Made by a program: the position numbers and the translations under genes
DNA from: Primorskyibacter aestuariivivens
GTDB taxonomy: Bacteria; Pseudomonadota; Alphaproteobacteria; Rhodobacterales; Rhodobacteraceae
DNA: 64,000 nucleotides
Direction of reading: 5' to 3'
Assembly (NCBI RefSeq): GCF_028023675.1
Contig: NZ_JAQIOZ010000006.1
Location: 264,658 to 328,657 of the forward strand
Shown here: piece after piece, positions 18,609 to 27,520 of the stretch
Position numbering within the stretch: the stretch's first letter is position 1
Layout: each line of letters starts with the position of its first letter
Notes under the pieces: model-generated
Told to the model about the DNA's origin: nothing
The model's database searches: none
The model's input: only the letters and a program-made list of their open reading frames with translations

Positions 18609-19073
18609 TCAAAGTGACTGGGCCAGCTCGGCAAGTTGATCCAGGGTGATGCCCCAGCCCTCGTGGAAGCCCATTTTCTCGTGTTGTTCGCGCTGCTCAG
18701 TGGTGCGATGCATGACATGCGCGTGATAAAGTGTACCGCCCTCCTGTGGGATCAGGCGCACATCTGCCACCATGAAACAATCGGGTGCGGGGCGGAAACC
18801 GAGCCGCATGCCGTCTGTAAAGACCAGCCGTTCGAAACGCTCGGCCAGAAGGAAACAGCCATCGTTTTCCATCAGCATGCCATCGGGCAGTTTCATCACG
18901 TTGAAGGCCCGGCCGCCGGCGCGCAGATCGTTGTCGCACTCGACGGTTTCCACGGCGGGCGGGGTGAACCATTGCTTGAACAGCTCCGGTTCCTCCCAGC
19001 AGCGCCAGATGGTTTCAGGCGCGGCGTTGATCAGGCGTTCGATCAGCAGGTCGGTTTCCGGGTTGAAGGTCAT
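18609..19073 (-). CDS. SRPBCC (AHSA1/START-like) domain protein A
   Basis: A 154-residue protein with the START/Bet v1-like fold, made of one AHSA1 domain: LLIERLINAAPETIWRCWEEPELFKQWFTPP at the N-terminus and MHRTTEQREQHEKMGFHEGWGITLDQLAELA at the C-terminus. Such proteins bind hydrophobic ligands or act as co-chaperone-like modules; no ligand can be named. It is the last of three genes after the ArsR regulator. A copy of the candidate ArsR operator (19077-19092) lies just before its start, so it may also have its own regulated promoter. Confidence 0.85.
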   Translation of the reverse strand: MTFNPETDLLIERLINAAPETIWRCWEEPELFKQWFTPPAVETVECDNDLRAGGRAFNVMKLPDGMLMENDGCFLLAERFERLVFTDGMRLGFRPAPDCFMVADVRLIPQEGGTLYHAHVMHRTTEQREQHEKMGFHEGWGITLDQLAELAQSL

Positions 19074-19076
19074 TGC

Positions 19077-19092
19077 GTATCCCCTTGGCTAA
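19077..19092. promoter_or_regulatory. candidate ArsR operator, copy 3
   Basis: GTATCC-CCTT-GGCTAA (plus strand) differs by one base in the left half-site from the copies at 19900 and 19952. It fills the 25-base gap between the two SRPBCC genes, 3 bases upstream of the start codon of protein A. Confidence 0.55.
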
Positions 19093-19098
19093 CGTAGG

Positions 19099-19581
19099 TC
19101 AGGCGGCCTGCGTTTCGGCGTAGCGCGCGAGGTTCTCGAAGGCGTGAGTCCAGCCGCCCTCGAATTCCGACAGCATTTCGTCGCCGATAAAACTCATGAT
19201 CTGGACGGTGACGGTGAGATTGGTCCCGATGTCGCTGGCGGTCAGGTCGCAGCATGCGAGAGACGACCCAAGCGCCGCGCCCTCGGCCATCAGGGTTTCC
19301 GCATAAACGAGGCGCGTGGCAGGCTCCATCAGCACCCAGTCGGTCAGCACGGTGACGTAAGGGTTATCGGCTGGACCGCAGCGCGAAACCTCGCGGATTC
19401 CGGGCGAGGGGGCGGGTTGGCCCTCGATCCGCACCACGTGCCCGTCGCCGGGCGGACCCCAGGCGCTGCGCGCGGCGGGGTCGATGAGTGCGGTATAAAC
19501 GGTATCGGGTGCGGCCTTGATCGCGCGGCTCAGGCGCAGTGTGCCCGTGTCGGTGCCCGTTTGTGCGTCTGTGTCGATCAT
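19099..19581 (-). CDS. SRPBCC (AHSA1/START-like) domain protein B
   Basis: A 160-residue protein of the same superfamily as its neighbour, with the typical start LRLSRAIKAAPDTVYTALIDPAARSAWGPP and end MLSEFEGGWTHAFENLARYAET. Its ATG overlaps the arsR stop by 4 bases (ATGA), so it is translated with the regulator. ArsR plus SRPBCC genes is a common bacterial pairing whose signal and function are mostly unknown. The two SRPBCC proteins here are clearly diverged, so they are not a recent duplication. Confidence 0.85.
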   Translation of the reverse strand: MIDTDAQTGTDTGTLRLSRAIKAAPDTVYTALIDPAARSAWGPPGDGHVVRIEGQPAPSPGIREVSRCGPADNPYVTVLTDWVLMEPATRLVYAETLMAEGAALGSSLACCDLTASDIGTNLTVTVQIMSFIGDEMLSEFEGGWTHAFENLARYAETQAA

Positions 19582-19907
19582 AATTTCCTCCGTTCCATGG
19601 CTTCGGCGAGGGCCTGCAAGCGATCCAGCTTGCCTTCCCAGAGGCGGCGCTGGCGGCCGAGCCAGTCTTCGGCCTGCGCCAGCGGCGCGGCTTCAATATT
19701 CAGGATGCGGGTGCGGCCGGTCTTTTCACTGCGGATCAGCCCTGCGCTTTCCAGCCGGTTCACATGCTTGAGGAAAGAGGGCAGCGCCATTGCGCTCGGG
19801 TCGTGCAGATCCGTGACCGAGGCAGGGCCTTGCGCCAGCCGTTCGATCACCGCGCGGCGGGTCGGGTCGGCCATGGCGGCAAAGAACGTATCGAGTTGGT
19901 TATCCAT
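19578..19907 (-). CDS. ArsR-family transcriptional regulator
   Basis: A 109-residue winged-helix repressor: FFAAMADPTRRAVIERLAQGPASVTDLHDP is the classic ArsR start, followed by the recognition helix area ALPSFLKHVNRLESAGLIRSEKTGRTRILN. It lacks the ELCVCDL metal motif of arsenic/cadmium sensors, so it is probably not a metal sensor. I used the ATG at 19907 because upstream residues in the same frame are read from the dnaE promoter and start. A palindrome, TTATCC-N4-GGCTAA, overlaps its start codon and recurs upstream, which suggests autoregulation. Confidence 0.9.
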   Translation of the reverse strand: MDNQLDTFFAAMADPTRRAVIERLAQGPASVTDLHDPSAMALPSFLKHVNRLESAGLIRSEKTGRTRILNIEAAPLAQAEDWLGRQRRLWEGKLDRLQALAEAMERRKL

Positions 19908-19915
19908 GTGGCTAA
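19900..19915. promoter_or_regulatory. candidate ArsR operator, copy 2
   Basis: TTATCC-ATGT-GGCTAA is a near-perfect palindrome (half-sites TTATCC and TTAGCC on opposite strands) with a 4-base centre. It overlaps the arsR start codon (19905-19907), where a bound repressor would block expression of its own gene. Confidence 0.6.
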
Positions 19916-19951
19916 CTATCTGCGGGGTGCCGGTTCGGGTCAAGTAAAAAG

Positions 19952-19967
19952 TTATCCGCTTGGCTAA
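19952..19967. promoter_or_regulatory. candidate ArsR operator, copy 1
   Basis: TTATCC-GCTT-GGCTAA has the same half-sites and spacing as the copy at 19900-19915, 52 bases further upstream of arsR. The 52-base centre-to-centre distance is about five helical turns, which would place two dimers on the same face of DNA. It is also 65 bases from the divergent dnaE start. Confidence 0.6.
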
Positions 19968-20031
19968 GTGTCTGTGACGCTCCTCCGATTTGGGGCTTTT
20001 CGCGGCCTTGCCCCCCACATAAGGTGACCCA

Positions 20032-23000
20032 ATGGCCGATCCTCGATTCATCCACCTCCGCGTCCACACCGAATATTCCCTGCTCGAAGGGTCCATACGG
20101 CTGAAAAAGCTGCCCGGGCTGTGTGCCGATATGGACATGCCCGCAGTGGCGGTTACGGATACCAATAACCTGTTCTGTGCGCTGGAGTTTTCCGTTGGCG
20201 CACAGGGCGCGGGCGTGCAGCCGATCATGGGCTGTCAGGTCGATCTGGCTTATCAGGAGGTCAAGCCGGGTGACAAACCGGCGCTGCCCGCCGCTGTGGT
20301 TCTGCTGGCGCAGAATGAACGCGGGTACGAGAACCTGATGAAGCTCAACTCCTGCCTCTACGTGGACAAGGGCGGGCAGTTGCCACAGGTGACACTGGAC
20401 GAGCTTGAGACCTATTCCGAGGGGCTGATCTGTCTGTCCGGTGGGCCGGACGGACCGGTGGGCCGGCTCTTGCAGCGCGGCCAGCGACCGGCGGCAGAGG
20501 CGCTGATGCGGCGGCTGGCAGGCACTTTTGGTGACCGGTTATATGTGGAATTGCAGCGCCACCCCGGCGACAATGGATTGCCCGAGGCGGAAGAGACCAC
20601 TGAACGCGGCTTTGTCGAAATGGCTTATGCCATGGACCTGCCTCTGGTGGCCACCAATGACGTCTATTTCCCCAAGCCCGAGATGTACGAGGCGCATGAC
20701 GCGCTGATCTGTATCGCCGAAGGTGCCTATGTGGATCAGCAGGAGGATCGCCGCCGCCTGACCCGAGAGCATTATTTCAAGAGTCCGGCAGAGATGGCGA
20801 CGCTGTTTGCCGATCTGCCCGAGGCGCTGGAAAACACGGTGGAGATCGCCAAACGCTGCGCCTTTGGCTGCTATCGCCGTGACCCGATCCTGCCGAAATT
20901 CGCTGATGACGAGGTGGCCGAACTGCGCCGGATCGCAAATGAGGGCCTGCAAAAGCGGCTCGCCGTGATCCCCCATGCGGTGAGCGTCGAGGAATATCAG
21001 GAGCGGCTCGATTTTGAACTCGGCATTATCGAAGGGATGGGCTTTCCCGGCTACTTCCTGATTGTTGCCGACTTTATCCAATGGGCCAAGGACCATGATA
21101 TCCCGGTGGGGCCGGGGCGGGGGTCGGGCGCGGGCAGCCTCGTGGCTTATGCGCTGACGATCACCGACCTTGATCCGCTGCGCTATTCGCTCCTGTTCGA
21201 GCGGTTCCTGAACCCGGAACGGGTGTCGATGCCGGACTTCGATATCGACTTCTGCATGGATCGTCGGGAAGAGGTGATCGCCTATGTTCAGCGGAAGTAT
21301 GGCCGCGACAAGGTGGGGCAGATCATCACCTTTGGCGCGTTGCTTTCAAAAGCTGCGGTGCGTGACATCGGGCGCGTTTTGCAGATGCCTTATGGGCAGG
21401 TGGACCGGCTGTCCAAGATGATCCCGGTGGAGGGCGTGAAACCCGTCAGCATCGAAAAGGCGCTGCAGGATGAGCCGCGCCTGCGCGAAGAAGCGCGCAA
21501 CGAAGAGGTGGTGGACCGGCTTCTGACCTATGGCCAGCAGGTCGAGGGGCTGCTCCGCAATGCATCGACCCACGCCGCCGGTGTGGTGATCGGCGACAGG
21601 CCACTGGACGAACTGGTCCCGCTTTATCAGGACCCGCGTTCGGACATGCCGGCCACCCAGTTCAACATGAAATGGGTGGAACAGGCGGGTCTGGTAAAGT
21701 TCGACTTTCTGGGTCTCAAGACGCTGACCGTAATCCAGAACGCCATGGATCTGATCTTTAAATCCGGTCGCCCGCTGCATGTCTCTGCCACCGGCACGGA
21801 ACTGTATGAACCGGCCGAAGGGGCGGAAAACCAGATCAACGCCATCCCGCTGGATGATGAGGCGGCCTACAAGCTCTATGCCGCGGCCAAGACGGTGGCG
21901 GTGTTTCAGGTGGAAAGCTCGGGCATGATGGATGCGCTCAAGCGCATGAAGCCCACCTGTATCGAGGATATCGTGGCGCTCGTGGCGCTGTACCGGCCCG
22001 GCCCGATGGAGAACATCCCGACCTATTGCGAGGTCAAGAACGGGGTGAAGGAGATCACCTCGGTCCATCCGCTGATTGACCATATCCTTGAAGAGACCCA
22101 GGGCATCATCGTCTATCAGGAACAGGTGATGCAGATCGCGCAGGTCATGGCGGGCTACAGCCTTGGCGGCGCGGACCTGCTACGCCGGGCGATGGGTAAA
22201 AAGATCAAGGAGGCGATGGACGCCGAACGCCCCAAGTTCGAAAAGGGCGCGGCGGAAAACGGGGTGGACAAGAAAAAGGCCACCGAGGTTTTCGACCTTC
22301 TGGAGAAATTCGCGAACTACGGCTTCAACAAGTCCCACGCCGCCGCCTATGCGGTGGTGAGCTACCAGACCGCATGGCTCAAGGCCAACCACCCTGTCGA
22401 ATTCATGGCAGGCGTCATGAATTGCGACCTGCATCTGACCGACAAGCTGGCGGTGTATTTCGAAGAGGTGCGCAAGGGGCTGTCGCTGCCTTGGGTGCCG
22501 CCCTGTGTGAACCGATCGTTGGCCACCTTTGACGTGGTGGACGGGGCGCTCGTCTATGCGTTGGGCGCTTTGAAGAATGTCGGTGTCGAAGCGATGAAGC
22601 TGGTGGTCGAGGGCAGGGGGGACAAAGCCTTTGCTACGCTGTTCGATTTTGCCCGGCGCGTGGATCTCAAGAAGGTGGGCAAGCGGCCTTTGGAAATGCT
22701 GGCGCGGGCCGGGGCGTTTGACGCGCTCGATCCGAACCGTCGCCGGGTGTTTGAAAGCCTCGACGGGTTGGTAAGCTACTCCGCCGCCGTGCATGACCAG
22801 AAGAATTCCTCGCAGGTCAGCCTGTTTGGTGAGGCGGGTGAGGACCTGCCGGAGCCGCGTCTCGCCCCGGTCAATGACTGGCTGCCCGCCGAACGGCTTG
22901 CCGAAGAATTCAAGGCGGTGGGATTTTACCTCTCGGGCCACCCGCTGGATGATTACATGGCGCCGCTCAAGCGCAAGGGCGTGATGACGCTGGACGAGGT

Positions 23001-23529
23001 GACGGCCAAGGCGGAAAGCTCGGCCTGTATCGCCAAGCTGGCGGGCGTTGTCGCCGGGCGGCAGGAGCGTAAATCGGCGCGCGGCAATCGCTTTGCCTTT
23101 TGCCAGTTGTCCGACACGACGGGCGCCTATGAGGTCACGCTGTTTTCCGAGACGCTGGAGAAATCCCGCGAGCATCTGGAAACCGGGGCCAAGGTGGTTG
23201 TCACAGTTGAGGCGACGATGGAAAGCGACCAGTTGAAGCTGTTGGGTCGCTCCGTGGCACCGATTGATGTGGCGGTGGCGGATGCGGGATCAACCGGGTT
23301 GAAAGTGTTCGTCGAGGAAGAGGCGGCGTTGCCGTCGGTTGCGACGATCCTTGCGGATGCGGCGGACAAGGTGCAGCGTGCCGCCAAGGGCCCGATTTAT
23401 CTGTGCCTGATGGACCCGCGTTTGCCGGGTGAGGTCGAGATCGACACTGGCGCTGAATACCCGGTGTCACCCGAGATCAAGGGGGCCTTGAAGAGCCTGC
23501 CGGGGGTGATGGCGGTTGAGGAAGTCTGA
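20032..23529 (+). CDS. dnaE: DNA polymerase III alpha subunit
   Basis: The 1165-residue replicative polymerase, matching DnaE1 length. It begins with a PHP domain (FIHLRVHTEYSLLEGSIRLKKLP). The catalytic aspartates lie in PDFDIDF (Asp402, Asp404, Asp406), with a third in the KFDFLGLKTL region. Next come the fingers and thumb (YRPGPMENIPTY, GIIVYQEQVMQIA, FNKSHAAAYA), a helix-hairpin-helix region and a C-terminal OB-fold (KLAGVVAGRQERKSARGNRFAF). The gene stands alone, divergent from arsR. It ends at a paired-hairpin repeat that separates it from the convergent TSUP gene. Confidence 0.97.
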   Translation: MADPRFIHLRVHTEYSLLEGSIRLKKLPGLCADMDMPAVAVTDTNNLFCALEFSVGAQGAGVQPIMGCQVDLAYQEVKPGDKPALPAAVVLLAQNERGYENLMKLNSCLYVDKGGQLPQVTLDELETYSEGLICLSGGPDGPVGRLLQRGQRPAAEALMRRLAGTFGDRLYVELQRHPGDNGLPEAEETTERGFVEMAYAMDLPLVATNDVYFPKPEMYEAHDALICIAEGAYVDQQEDRRRLTREHYFKSPAEMATLFADLPEALENTVEIAKRCAFGCYRRDPILPKFADDEVAELRRIANEGLQKRLAVIPHAVSVEEYQERLDFELGIIEGMGFPGYFLIVADFIQWAKDHDIPVGPGRGSGAGSLVAYALTITDLDPLRYSLLFERFLNPERVSMPDFDIDFCMDRREEVIAYVQRKYGRDKVGQIITFGALLSKAAVRDIGRVLQMPYGQVDRLSKMIPVEGVKPVSIEKALQDEPRLREEARNEEVVDRLLTYGQQVEGLLRNASTHAAGVVIGDRPLDELVPLYQDPRSDMPATQFNMKWVEQAGLVKFDFLGLKTLTVIQNAMDLIFKSGRPLHVSATGTELYEPAEGAENQINAIPLDDEAAYKLYAAAKTVAVFQVESSGMMDALKRMKPTCIEDIVALVALYRPGPMENIPTYCEVKNGVKEITSVHPLIDHILEETQGIIVYQEQVMQIAQVMAGYSLGGADLLRRAMGKKIKEAMDAERPKFEKGAAENGVDKKKATEVFDLLEKFANYGFNKSHAAAYAVVSYQTAWLKANHPVEFMAGVMNCDLHLTDKLAVYFEEVRKGLSLPWVPPCVNRSLATFDVVDGALVYALGALKNVGVEAMKLVVEGRGDKAFATLFDFARRVDLKKVGKRPLEMLARAGAFDALDPNRRRVFESLDGLVSYSAAVHDQKNSSQVSLFGEAGEDLPEPRLAPVNDWLPAERLAEEFKAVGFYLSGHPLDDYMAPLKRKGVMTLDEVTAKAESSACIAKLAGVVAGRQERKSARGNRFAFCQLSDTTGAYEVTLFSETLEKSREHLETGAKVVVTVEATMESDQLKLLGRSVAPIDVAVADAGSTGLKVFVEEEAALPSVATILADAADKVQRAAKGPIYLCLMDPRLPGEVEIDTGAEYPVSPEIKGALKSLPGVMAVEEV

Positions 23530-23532
23530 AAA

Positions 23533-23578
23533 CGATTTCATTCAATGAAATCGGTCCGAAATCTTTTGAAGATTTCGG
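23533..23578. repeat. paired-hairpin extragenic repeat, copy 2
   Basis: Two adjacent inverted repeats: arms CGATTTCAT and ATGAAATCG (23533-23553) and arms CCGAAATCTT and AAGATTTCGG (23556-23578), each with a 3-base loop. It is oriented opposite to copy 1. It fills the gap between the convergent dnaE and TSUP genes. There is no long T tract on either strand, although it could still slow polymerase. Confidence 0.85.
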
Positions 23579-23581
23579 TCT

Positions 23582-24352
23582 CTACATCGCAAACACCGCC
23601 CGCCGCACCAGGTTCAGCCCCGCCACCAGCAGCACCACCAGTGTTGCGCGCCGGAATGTCGCCTGATCAATCCGATCCTGCACCTTGCCGCCCAGCCACA
23701 TGCCCAGAATAGCAGGCAGGGTGAGCAGCGCCGAGAAGGCCAGCGTCTCGGCCCTGACGACACCGCTGCCCGCATGGGCAAAGAGCAGCATGACCGAGCC
23801 CAGCCCGAACGCCGCCCCCTGCGCCCGCATCTGCGCGCGTTTCTCTGTGTTCAAGGCGGTAAGATAAGCCACCAAGGGCGGGCCCCAGACCCCGGACAGC
23901 CCGCCGATGAACCCGGCGACCGCCCCCACCAGCCCTTCGATCCACCCCACTTGCCGCGCCAGATGAAACCGCACCCCGCCCAGTTGCATCAGGCAGAACG
24001 CCGTCACAGGTACGCCGATGGCGAGAAACAGGACCCAGACCGGCAGCAGCACGAAAAGCTGCGCCGACAGCACCAGCATGACGCCAGCCGTGATCATGAA
24101 GACGCGAAATTGCACGACCGAGGCCACCGCCGCTGGCACGCCCTGACGCAGCGCCTGCATCCCGTTGGTCACCAGCGTCGGCAGGATCAACCCGGCCAGC
24201 GCCAGATCAGGCGGCAGGAAGCTGCCCAACAGCGAAATCATGATCATCGGAAGGGCAAAGCCGACAATGCCTTTCACGATCCCTGCAAACAGCGCCACTG
24301 CGCCGCAGGCAAAAATCAGTGACATGCTTGGTTCCAGCCCTAAACTCTCCAT
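23582..24352 (-). CDS. TSUP-family (TauE/SafE) membrane transporter
   Basis: A 256-residue inner-membrane protein with about eight hydrophobic helices in two related halves, typical of the TauE/SafE family that exports sulfite, sulfoacetate or related anions. Characteristic segments are GIVKGIVGFALPMIMISLLGSFL in the first half and GAVAGFIGGLSGVWGPPLVAYL in the second. Gene context gives no substrate. It is convergent with dnaE and divergent from mcd. Confidence 0.88.
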   Translation of the reverse strand: MESLGLEPSMSLIFACGAVALFAGIVKGIVGFALPMIMISLLGSFLPPDLALAGLILPTLVTNGMQALRQGVPAAVASVVQFRVFMITAGVMLVLSAQLFVLLPVWVLFLAIGVPVTAFCLMQLGGVRFHLARQVGWIEGLVGAVAGFIGGLSGVWGPPLVAYLTALNTEKRAQMRAQGAAFGLGSVMLLFAHAGSGVVRAETLAFSALLTLPAILGMWLGGKVQDRIDQATFRRATLVVLLVAGLNLVRRAVFAM

Positions 24353-24498
24353 GATCCCCGCCTAGCACAGGTGCTAAAGCCCCGCACCGGAAAATGTGCG
24401 CGTAATTTTTGGAATGCCGTGGGCCGATAAACGTATTTTTGTTGCGCTGCACCTGCGAAGTGATTATGCACGTGCGAGATAGCAGAAGGATGTGATTC

Positions 24499-26199
24499 AT
24501 GGCCCATGACGGACAGGACCTGACAATGGAGGCAAGCGTGCTTCTCCCCGATCTTCTTTCCCTTACCGGCGCGGCGGTTGCCCCGGTTGAGCAGATCTTT
24601 GGAAAGGCCCGCGCCCATGTGCGGGACCTGGTCGTCAAGGACGGTCGCGTCTCGGGCGGGCTGGTCGAGGCCAATCAGGACGCGGCGCATGGCCTGGCCT
24701 GGCTTGCGACCTATCTGGAATCGCTGCGCCAGATGCAGGGCTGGGCCGAGCGGATGCAATCCGAGGGCAAGTTCGGTGAATTGGAGCAGCTGATCCATCA
24801 GATCGCTGTCGGCGAATATCTGGGCCAGATCCGCGGCGGCATTCCGATGAACCAGGGCGAGATCATGCGCCCGCGTGATTTCGGCGTGGACACGACAGAA
24901 CTCAAGGCGCTGGATACGCCCGAGATTGAAACGCTCCTGACCTCGGCCAATACTACTGCCGCGCGGATGCGTCTGGTTGAACTGATGCAGGAGCAGCAGG
25001 CCTCCACCATGTTCGGCGCTTCCGGTCTGGACGAAGAACTGGAGATGATCCGTGAGCAGTTCCGCCGTTACGCGGTGGAAAACGTGATCCCGCATGCCCA
25101 TGAGTGGCACCTCAAGGACGAGCTGATCCCGATGGAAATCATCGAGGAACTGGCCGAGATGGGTGTCTTTGGCCTGACCATCCCGGAGGAATATGGCGGG
25201 TTTGGCCTCTCTAAAGCGTCGATGTGTGTCGTCTCGGAAGAGCTGTCGCGCGGCTATATCGGTGTGGGCTCGCTTGGCACGCGCTCCGAGATTGCGGCCG
25301 AGCTGATCATCGCGGGCGGCACGGAAGAGCAGAAACAGAAATGGCTGCCAGCGCTGGCCTCGGGTGAGAAACTGCCCACTGCGGTCTTTACCGAGCCGAA
25401 CACCGGCTCTGACCTGGGCTCCCTGCGGACCCGCGCGGTCAAGGATGACAACGGCGATTACAAGATCACCGGCAACAAGACCTGGATCACCCATGCCGCG
25501 CGGACCCATGTGATGACGCTTCTGGCGCGGACCGATCCGGAGACCAGCGATTACCGTGGCCTGTCCATGTTCCTGGCCGAGAAGACCCCCGGCGACGATG
25601 CCAACCCGTTCCCGACCGAGGGCATGACCGGCGGCGAGATCGAAGTGCTGGGCTATCGCGGCATGAAGGAATACGAGCTGGGCTTCGACAACTTTCATGT
25701 GAAGGGCGAAAACCTCTTGGGTCAGGAAGAGGGCAAGGGTTTCAAACAGCTCATGGAGACCTTCGAGAGCGCCCGCATCCAAACCGCCGCCCGCGCCATT
25801 GGCGTGGCGCAATCGGCGCTGGACGTTTCGATGCAATATGCCATCGACCGCAAGCAATTCGGCAAATCGCTGATCAACTTCCCGCGTGTGGCGGGCAAGC
25901 TGGCGATGATGGCGGTAGAGATCATGGTTGCGCGTCAGCTGACCTATTTCTCGGCCCGTGAAAAGGACGAGGGCCGCCGCTGCGACCTTGAGGCCGGGAT
26001 GGCCAAACTCCTTGGTGCGCGTGTTGCATGGGCCGCTGCCGACAACGGTCTGCAAATCCATGGCGGCAACGGCTTTGCGTTGGAATACGGCATCAGCCGC
26101 ATCCTGTGTGACGCCCGTATCCTCAACATCTTTGAAGGCGCGGCAGAAATTCAGGCGCAGGTGATTGCACGCCGCCTGCTGGATCAGAAAACCAACTGA
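24499..26199 (+). CDS. mcd: (2S)-methylsuccinyl-CoA dehydrogenase
   Basis: A 566-residue flavoprotein of the acyl-CoA dehydrogenase superfamily. It is about 170 residues longer than ordinary members because of an N-terminal helical domain (residues 1 to about 165), the feature that marks methylsuccinyl-CoA dehydrogenase of the ethylmalonyl-CoA pathway. The enzyme oxidises (2S)-methylsuccinyl-CoA to mesaconyl-CoA in acetyl-CoA assimilation without a glyoxylate cycle. The dehydrogenase part has FGLTIPEEYGGFGLS, the FAD region AVFTEPNTGSDLG, the MQYAIDRKQFGKSL helix and the end block IFEGAAEIQAQVIARRLL. It is a single gene with its own terminator; other pathway genes are not nearby. Confidence 0.85.
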   Translation: MAHDGQDLTMEASVLLPDLLSLTGAAVAPVEQIFGKARAHVRDLVVKDGRVSGGLVEANQDAAHGLAWLATYLESLRQMQGWAERMQSEGKFGELEQLIHQIAVGEYLGQIRGGIPMNQGEIMRPRDFGVDTTELKALDTPEIETLLTSANTTAARMRLVELMQEQQASTMFGASGLDEELEMIREQFRRYAVENVIPHAHEWHLKDELIPMEIIEELAEMGVFGLTIPEEYGGFGLSKASMCVVSEELSRGYIGVGSLGTRSEIAAELIIAGGTEEQKQKWLPALASGEKLPTAVFTEPNTGSDLGSLRTRAVKDDNGDYKITGNKTWITHAARTHVMTLLARTDPETSDYRGLSMFLAEKTPGDDANPFPTEGMTGGEIEVLGYRGMKEYELGFDNFHVKGENLLGQEEGKGFKQLMETFESARIQTAARAIGVAQSALDVSMQYAIDRKQFGKSLINFPRVAGKLAMMAVEIMVARQLTYFSAREKDEGRRCDLEAGMAKLLGARVAWAAADNGLQIHGGNGFALEYGISRILCDARILNIFEGAAEIQAQVIARRLLDQKTN

Positions 26200-26216
26200 T
26201 TCATCGCTTTGGTAAC

Positions 26217-26251
26217 AAAAACGCCCCCCCGCCTGTCGCGGGGGGCGTTTT
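26217..26251. terminator. bidirectional intrinsic terminator between mcd and the Hint gene
   Basis: A GC-rich hairpin (ACGCCCCCC at 26221-26229 with GGGGGGCGT at 26240-26248) is flanked by AAAA before and TTTT after, so both strands have a U tract after the stem. It lies between two convergent genes. Confidence 0.88.
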
Positions 26252-26272
26252 CATTTGAGTACGGCCCTCTCG

Positions 26273-27346
26273 CTACGCTGCGTTGTGCCGCAGCACCGCG
26301 AATTCACTGGTGCTCAGATTGCGCCGGGCAAAATCGCCGTAGCTTCGCGGATCATGCTCCAGCTCTGGCATCCCTTCGATCAACCGCGCGCGATCCGCGT
26401 CATCCAGCGTCGAAAGCTGTGCGCTTGCCGGGTGAAAGCTTTCGGTTTCCATCCCGTTGGCCCAGAGGATCTCGTGCCGGGGCAGGAGCAGATGCACATA
26501 GGTCACTTCGCGCACTGTCAGGTCAATCTCGGCCATACGAGCATCAATGAGCGACCGGGCCGAGACCAGAACCTCGGGCGTGTTGAACAATTCGGCCACG
26601 CGCGGCCCCTTAACCAACATGCGATGTTCCGGTGACACGAGGAAAGACGTGCCGGGCCGGTCCTGACCAAAGGCATCGGCAAAGATGCGCACCGGGCGCA
26701 GGTTGGGCATGGCATAGAGCCGCGCGCCGGTCATGCGCCGCGCGCCGGTCCAGAGGATTTCCTGCGGACCGTTGTCCTTGGTCAGCACCCTGTCACCGGG
26801 GCGCAGGGTTTCGACGCGGCGGGCGCCATGTTCCGTTTCGATCAAGGTGCCGGGGGTGAAACAGATCACCCCCTGATCCCGGCGCTCAGGGTCGCTGAAG
26901 CGGGTCATATGCGCGATATCCACAACCCACAGGTCGCGGTTCCGGGGCGGCATCTTGTTGAGGAACATCAGGAGCGGCCGGTTGTTTGCACCGGCTTCGA
27001 TCAGTGTGACGGTAAAGCTGTCGCTGCCGTCCGACACGATGAATGTACCGTCGTCCAGCAGGGGGGCAGGGTCACGCTCGATTGCGGATAGATCTGTCGT
27101 TTCACGGCTCTGCACGGCCGCTCCGACAAGCTTGCGCACCATTCGTGCGGCGCGTCGCCTTGTGTTCTCTTCGTCGTCTGCCCCTTGCAGCCGCAAGACA
27201 TCACGCGGGCCATCAACGCAAAGCGTCTCCCCCGTCCATTGCCACGTCGCCCCAACCCGGAGTGAGCTGAAAGACGGGGCCCGGAAGCCATCCAGTTCTG
27301 TCTGCGACCAAGAGATGACGAACGTGCCTTGATAGCCCGTTCCCAT
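26273..27346 (-). CDS. Hint-domain (intein/hedgehog-like) protein
   Basis: A 357-residue protein whose second half is a Hint domain beginning at Cys162 in VICFTPGTLIETEHGARRVETLRPGDRVLTKDNG, the Hint_2 type common in Rhodobacteraceae. The first half (GYQGTFVISWSQTELDGF onward) is not a family I recognise. In inteins and hedgehog proteins the N-terminal cysteine starts self-splicing or autocleavage, but most bacterial Hint_2 proteins lack proof of this. I prefer the ATG at 27346 over one 31 codons earlier because the upstream part is not conserved-looking. No signal peptide is obvious. Confidence 0.8.
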   Translation of the reverse strand: MGTGYQGTFVISWSQTELDGFRAPSFSSLRVGATWQWTGETLCVDGPRDVLRLQGADDEENTRRRAARMVRKLVGAAVQSRETTDLSAIERDPAPLLDDGTFIVSDGSDSFTVTLIEAGANNRPLLMFLNKMPPRNRDLWVVDIAHMTRFSDPERRDQGVICFTPGTLIETEHGARRVETLRPGDRVLTKDNGPQEILWTGARRMTGARLYAMPNLRPVRIFADAFGQDRPGTSFLVSPEHRMLVKGPRVAELFNTPEVLVSARSLIDARMAEIDLTVREVTYVHLLLPRHEILWANGMETESFHPASAQLSTLDDADRARLIEGMPELEHDPRSYGDFARRNLSTSEFAVLRHNAA

Positions 27347-27520
27347 GCTCTGACCTGCCTCGTTTATTTTTATTCCCAATAGTCTAGCAAAATCGAATCG
27401 GTCTGGGAACCGGGAAATGAGAGCGCTGATAACCGCCACATGGATGACGATTGCGGCGCGGGGCTGGACCTCAATAGCCGCCGTGCGCTAGGACCATCGC
27501 GGAACTAACGGAGCCGACCT

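Noticed and set aside
19908..20228. Longer form of the ArsR protein beginning at 20228
   Set aside because: The added residues are antisense to the dnaE start and promoter, and the ArsR fold begins at the ATG at 19907.
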